Shown: in pieces, positions 58,944 through 64,000 of the stretch
Position numbering within the stretch: the stretch's first letter is position 1
How the letters are laid out: each line of letters opens with the position of its first letter
DNA from: Biscogniauxia marginata
Lineage: Eukaryota > Ascomycota > Sordariomycetes > Xylariales > Xylariaceae
Direction of reading: 5' to 3'
NCBI GenBank assembly: GCA_022695795.1
Contig: MU404128.1
Span: 1 to 64,000 of the forward strand
DNA length: 64,000 bases
Notes under the pieces: model-generated
The model's input: only the letters and a program-made list of their open reading frames with translations
Database searches by the model: none
Told to the model about the DNA's origin: nothing
Translations under genes and position numbers: made by a program

Positions 58944-59836
58944 ATTCGATTTCGTCTTATATGTAGAATAATAAGAAATCTCTTTAATCTTCGGGGTAAA
59001 TATGAGAACTTGTTCCTATGTGATGTACGGCCTCTATCTCTTTCTTTCTGATGTTCTTTTCTATAAGTGTACAACTCGTTCCTATGTACAACACAATCCG
59101 GCTCGTGATCTGTCAAGACCCCGCTCACAGATCCACCGACCCCTCCTCCTAACTCGGGCAGAGTATAGAATTCCAGGGCTAATACATCCCTCTTCGGTAA
59201 GACTAGTATAGATGGCCCATGATAGTTTAGCGGTTCGAAGTATGAATCTTCGGCATTGATACATAAAGCAGAATAATATTTGATTGTCAAGGATCATATT
59301 TGCTTCCAATTCTACTATATAACCTTGCTTTATAATGTCAATCGACTGTTGTGCGGATTGGACAGCTATCAGAGGCAATGAAATGGAGCTAGTCACTGTG
59401 ACAAGGCATACTTAGAGTATAGGTAACAGTGTAGGTTAGTTGTTACTCGCTGGGCTAGGACCCAAGGTTCTCAGTCAGATAGCCTTTTGTCTTTCGTCAC
59501 AACTAGCCTCTACTAGCACGATATATAATTATCGGTCAACCATTACCAGGATTGCTGGCAGTCTCACGCATTAACTTAATATTGTAATACAAACCACGAC
59601 AGTAACCCTGGCCCAGGGATTTCTTTGTGCGATCAATATAAAGTGTATACTTCTACATACTCCTTCATTACTATCTGTATTATTTGTAGATCTGTACTCA
59701 AACGGCCTAGTATACCAGCATAGGTATCTTGTGATGCCAAACTATAAAGCTCTTTCATTACTATCAAGTTTTGGATATTGCAGCTAGGCTCAATAGCTAT
59801 GATGGTTTCTAGAGTATCCTATCAATTCCAATACAA
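58944..59836. other. Intergenic, no gene recognised
   Basis: Promoter of the SDR gene and 3' flank of the polyol dehydrogenase gene. Nothing else seen. Confidence 0.5.
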
Positions 59837-61047
59837 TTATGCTTGAACACCTTCTATCATAACCTTGAATACATCCTGCCGCCCAGACTTAACCAGCTCA
59901 AACGCCTCCTCAGCCTGTTCAAACTTATACTTGTTTGTAATGAGTCTCTTGACATCGATCTTACCGCTAGAAATGAGGTCAATAGCAGCCGGGTAACTTC
60001 CAGGTCGATATCGAATCGATCCCTTCACAGTCAGACCTTTGGTAATTATTGTCGTAATGGGGAACGCTACAACTTCCCTACCCATCCCAGCCTGTACAAA
60101 TGTTCCGCCTTTTTTCGCCGCGAAGATCCCGAGCTGCACACATGGCTCTGCTCCACTACATTCAAGGACTACGTCTGCGCCCTCCCCTAATCCGAGAGTT
60201 CTGTTCATCTCAGATGCCACTAGTTCGGCGTGTTCTAAAGGGTCTACACCTTCTTTGGGCCGCGGAGGTATGTAAGTCGCATCAACACCATAGGACTTAG
60301 CCACCTCGAGTCTTGATTGGACGACATCAACACCAACGACCTTCGTAGCACCCCACTGCTTCGCCACTGCCTGACAAAGGACACCAATTGGCCCACTGCC
60401 GAGGACAAGCACTGTCTGATGCGCCCTGAGATCCGCCGTTGTGCAAACGGCACAAGCCACCGACACCGGTTCTACCATGGCGGCCTCCTCCAAAGACATG
60501 GAATCGGGAATCTTGTAGCAGAAGTCCGAAGCGCTCACGTAGTACTTCGCCAGCGTGCCGTCCGACGGAGGACAAGCCGCAAAGACCATCTCACCGCAAA
60601 GATGGTAGTTGCCATTGCGGCAGTAACTGCACCGACGGCAGGGAATACCGGGTTCTATAGCCACGCGGTCTCCTGCCTTAAGGTTGGTGACGCCCTTGCC
60701 TACCCCGGCGACGACGCCAGAGGATTCGTGGCCCAGGACCATCGGCCCCTTAACTACATATTCCCCAATACGGCCTCTTTGCCAGCTGTGAGCGAAGAGG
60801 AATAATTTAGCGCTGGAAATAAATCTGGATATTTCGGGGTGGTTTACAAGTGAACGTCACTACCACAGATACCCGTCTGCGCAACGTGAAGCAGTACGTC
60901 ATAATCGTTCTTGAGCTGAGGTATCGGTCGGTCTTCGATCGCCACTGTTTTCACACCCTTCAGGACAAATGACGGGTTCTGCACTTCATGTTAGCTATCG
61001 TCGTTATTTAGACTTAAGTTATGCAGATATAAAGAACCAACCTCCAT
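59837..61047 (-). CDS. Zinc polyol dehydrogenase (sorbitol/xylitol/arabinitol type)
   Basis: Three exons: a 6-bp first exon 61047-61042 (Met-Glu), 60978-60848 and 60785-59837, giving 361 residues. The spliced N-terminus [20 protein letters not shown] is the normal family start. Catalytic zinc ligands are Cys40 (GICGSD) and His65-Glu66 (LGHESSG); structural zinc ligands are Cys95, Cys98, Cys101 and Cys109 ([15 protein letters not shown]). The [20 protein letters not shown] stretch identifies the sorbitol/xylitol/L-arabinitol dehydrogenase group. The cofactor loop is [11 protein letters not shown] with [10 protein letters not shown], so Asp favours NAD. The enzyme oxidises a polyol to a ketose in pentose or hexitol catabolism. 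Which polyol is used cannot be read from sequence. The tiny first exon is the main uncertainty; no alternative in-frame Met gives a sensible N-terminus. Confidence 0.92.
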
Positions 61048-64000
61048 GATCATGTGTATTAGACAGTAGTGATCTAGTGTTTTAGTAGTACACCCGTAAT
61101 ACCGGCTGAAACTGACGAGGAATGATGGTATGTTGAAGAACGGATAAATAATAAAGTAATACCACTCTTCTTGCAGCGAATGCTCTGGTATGTGGTTCCT
61201 ATAAATACATCTCCTATTATACTATCTCGGAAAGAGATAGAGGCGGCTACAGGTTGGAACATACGAGCTTGTGTCTTGCGGGGTATTTCCTGGGGAAATC
61301 GATAATTACGTCGGCGAGCTCTTTTGCGATACCGAACTGCAGTGAACTACCAAACGGTGGACTGTGGCCCGTCTTGGCCTTTGAGAGAGGATACCGATTT
61401 TGGGATATCTTGAGTTGGTCCACTCTAGTGGTGGTTCTTTTACATGTATAAACATCCCTACACTACCCAGACTCCCTGCTAAAACATGCTGTACCAAACC
61501 TGTCAACCCCTAAACTAAACTGTCGTTATAATTTAGTAACTAGTATAGTTTACATAATCCCTCTATACTCAACCAATAGTGCCAAGAGTATCAATGCAAG
61601 CCACGTTGGCCTGCAGGTGCTCTAGTGTTGACCTCTCGTGCTAATTAGCTAGGCGCTGCGTTAGTACCGGACGACAGTGGTCCGCGTGCGATCTAGATCA
61701 ACATACATTTAGTTTACCCCATGAAATATGTAGTTGTGCCCCCTGATTTACTCATAGCAATTAGTCTTGCATACGTTAAATGTGACTTGTTATATAGAAA
61801 TACTGGGGACTTTAATCATATCGTTACTTAGAGGGGGTATAGCAAATATTAGGATAACTCACGATGAGCATCATTACTTTGATATGTACCTACCTAAGTC
61901 AGGAGATTCACACAAGACAGTCCACTTCGATCAATAGCATTCGGATATGTTTATATGCAGTATAACAAGACTTGTGTCAGGAATTTTAAAGAAATTAATT
62001 TACATGAATAATTCTATAAATCGATGCGCGGTGAACCCTGACTATAACGACAGAAACATATCAATATGAATATGAGTTTATATGTATGAAAATGGAACTA
62101 TCACTTTGGAAGACCTAAGAATCATGGCTATATATACATATACATACTTATGACGTAGAAAAGTCTCATTTTAAAAGACATACAGTTATATTAGTTTTAA
62201 GAATACCCTGATAGTGGCTAGCATTTCCCCATCTTCGGAGTTGAGTAGTTTCTAGTTGTGTCCTACGTTACACAGGTTTGAAATAGAATGTAGAACACAT
62301 ATTATGGTCATCCTCGGGTTATGTCATAGTTTTTTATAAAAAAAATCAGAAGGCCGTACTGAAGTTCTATTACGGAGGGGCCTGTATAAGGATCAGTGGC
62401 TATAATTTCTTTTTATTGACAGAGTTCAGTTACAAGTTCTAGAAAAAGTCGCGGACTAATCCTGGTAGGTTTTGTGTGTAGTCTCAAGCTCTATTAAAAA
62501 ATATCATCCTCCCTTTAGTCACGGGCAACATATTAACGTTGATTATCCTATTTATAGAATTGCTTTTTTTTTTTTTTCAGAACTTACCTCTTGGCTAATA
62601 AATAAACAATCCTAGCCAAAATAACAGCACCATCAAGAGCCGCATCAACTCCCGGCATGGCAATTACTATTTCGCTATCTAACCGATAGACACGACGCCA
62701 ACATTTACCGCCATCGCGACACTAACAAGGATAGTTCCTTAGAAGCCTGATCCTATTCGTATCTTCTTTACCCTATTGTATATCTATTAAGCACGGGCGC
62801 GAAGCCCTCTCTGGAAATTTCATCTCTATTCTTTACCCATTTACTGGCTTAGCCAATTATCCATATTGTGGTTCTGTAAGTCTTTAGGCTTCTTAACTTT
62901 CGTGTACTGGCCGTGCACTGTCGTTTCAATCGGATAATACATGAAGCAGTTGAGTCGGTTATAAGTCGAGTGTCTTAGGTAATATGTCACGATGCTATGG
63001 TGACGTAAGTACCTATATACCTAGGTACATATAAATAGTCCCAAGATTCTCTATCTTGGAGAATATCTCCTCTTTAATCAATCAATACTTCACTTCACAA
63101 TTCTATTGCTGGAAATCCTTGCATAATAAGTGCCCCTTTACTTTCAACAACGATTAGCTACACGCCATTATGAGGATAATGGTCGAATCTGAGATAATCG
63201 ACTTCTTTCATTAACGCATGATCATACGATATATACTTATAACAGTTACATCAGCCACGGAGATATGACATAGAAGTACATAGTCGTATTGACTATGTCG
63301 GGTATGCGCTTGGCGCCGGTTACGAAAAAAGGAATTTAGTGATCTATATCACGCGACTCAGTAGAGGAAAAAAAATTTTATGTTAGGTATGTATAGAGAG
63401 TACTTAAAATACGTAGTATTCTAGGGACTGCCATTTACAGCATGCTAAAAAACAACAACTAGCTAACCGCACGAGATTTTGGCTAATAGTTACTCTATAA
63501 TGTTTTTTTCTCTCTCTCTCAATTGTCGTCGGAAAAGAGCGACGGCAGCTCAATAATCACGAATCAGCAAATCCAGACCAGGAGCCGCCGAAGTTTCTTA
63601 GCATCATACCATTTTATTACTCAGTGCCTAAGCCTCGGCGCTACATGAATCAACTCGGTAATGCACCTATTTTTAGGTTGGTCTTGGGTTAGAAAAGTCT
63701 GGGCAGCCTAACGCGGCGGGTTCGAAAGAGTGGACTGGGGGAGGGACATTATATCTGGTCTGGGTTTGTGGTTCTATATAAGGACTAAAATAACGTAATA
63801 AGTGTATTTTTTTTTTCTCAGACTGAAAATTTTCACACCGAGGCGATCATGGGAAGATTGGGATCTTGCCCCATCAACTCATCACTTGTCCTTGATATCT
63901 TTTGTCCCCGATGATCGGAGCGTGACTCTTCCCACGATGAACCAGCAGCTTTTTCTTCTTAAGATGGCTACGTACCGGCAGTCCCGGGTCTATAATGGCG
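61048..64000. other. Gene-poor right flank
   Basis: About 2.95 kb, AT-leaning, with poly-A/T tracts near 62335, 62563 and 63806. No gene recognised. A palindromic TACCTAGGTA-type motif lies at 63009-63028. A short minus-strand open stretch at the far right edge could be the end of a gene outside the window but is unassignable. Confidence 0.45.
63009..63028. repeat. Palindromic ACCTAGGTAC motif
   Basis: GTACCTATATACCTAGGTAC, an interrupted inverted repeat of the dispersed TACCTAGGTA type. Confidence 0.6.

Noticed and set aside
63840..64000. Possible gene start or end at the right edge
   Set aside because: Open stretches are short and unassignable within the window.
1..64000. CRISPR arrays, rRNA operons, phage or bacterial operon structure
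   Set aside because: No regularly spaced repeats, ribosomal RNA segments or Shine-Dalgarno-led gene strings; introns show a eukaryotic nuclear genome.

Overview
The window looks like nuclear DNA of a filamentous ascomycete (Pezizomycotina, most likely Sordariomycetes). The reasons are short GT-AG introns of mostly 50-100 bp, an AT-rich block with the footprint of repeat-induced point mutation (RIP), fungus-specific families (Zn2Cys6 regulators, Atg22-like and other MFS transporters, CBM9-like secreted proteins) and single-gene transcription units. Splice structures were worked out by hand from reading frames and protein-family continuity. No rRNA, tRNA, CRISPR array or intact transposon was recognised.

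Layout. (1) 1-2060: RIP-degraded AT-rich DNA enclosing a foldback element with arms of about 170 bp. (2) 3.0-13.2 kb: a mixed set of genes, namely a secreted CBM9-like protein, an AYR1-like short-chain dehydrogenase (SDR), a 560-aa low-complexity protein with a conserved C-terminal domain, a secreted intradiol dioxygenase and an Atg22-like transporter. (3) 14.7-32 kb: an accessory region with a decayed cytochrome P450, an alpha/beta hydrolase divergent from a cupin (quercetinase-like) dioxygenase, a regulator with both a C2H2 finger and a Zn2Cys6 cluster, a full-length SDR pseudogene, a glyoxalase I-type enzyme, a flavin reductase with a zinc-ribbon tail, an MFS transporter and an intact SDR. 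(4) 32-35.4 kb: a long stretch without recognisable genes. (5) 35.4-53.5 kb: mostly conserved housekeeping genes, namely a bZIP factor, the AP-3 sigma subunit, a small mitochondrial-type protein, a conserved fungal protein of unknown function, a metallopeptidase-like/jacalin protein with a destroyed zinc motif, a small GPI-type secreted protein, DPH3 and a peroxisomal ABC half-transporter. (6) 54.9-61 kb: a sugar porter, an SDR and a polyol (sorbitol/xylitol-type) dehydrogenase. (7) 61-64 kb: no recognisable genes.

How the genes may work together. Genes at 16-32 kb have the composition of a small catabolic or detoxification cluster: hydrolase, ring-cleaving-type cupin dioxygenase, glyoxalase-fold enzyme, flavin reductase, SDR, transporter and pathway regulator. 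Three of its promoter regions carry the same inverted motif CGG-N5-CCG, a spacing a dimeric Zn2Cys6 protein could read. I do not recognise this combination as a described pathway, so it is my main candidate for an undescribed system; the functional link is inference. The right-hand group (sugar porter, SDR, polyol dehydrogenase) fits uptake and oxidation of a sugar alcohol or pentose. Two pseudogenes and the RIP block show that the left half is subject to gene decay, while the 35-53 kb part looks like stable core genome.
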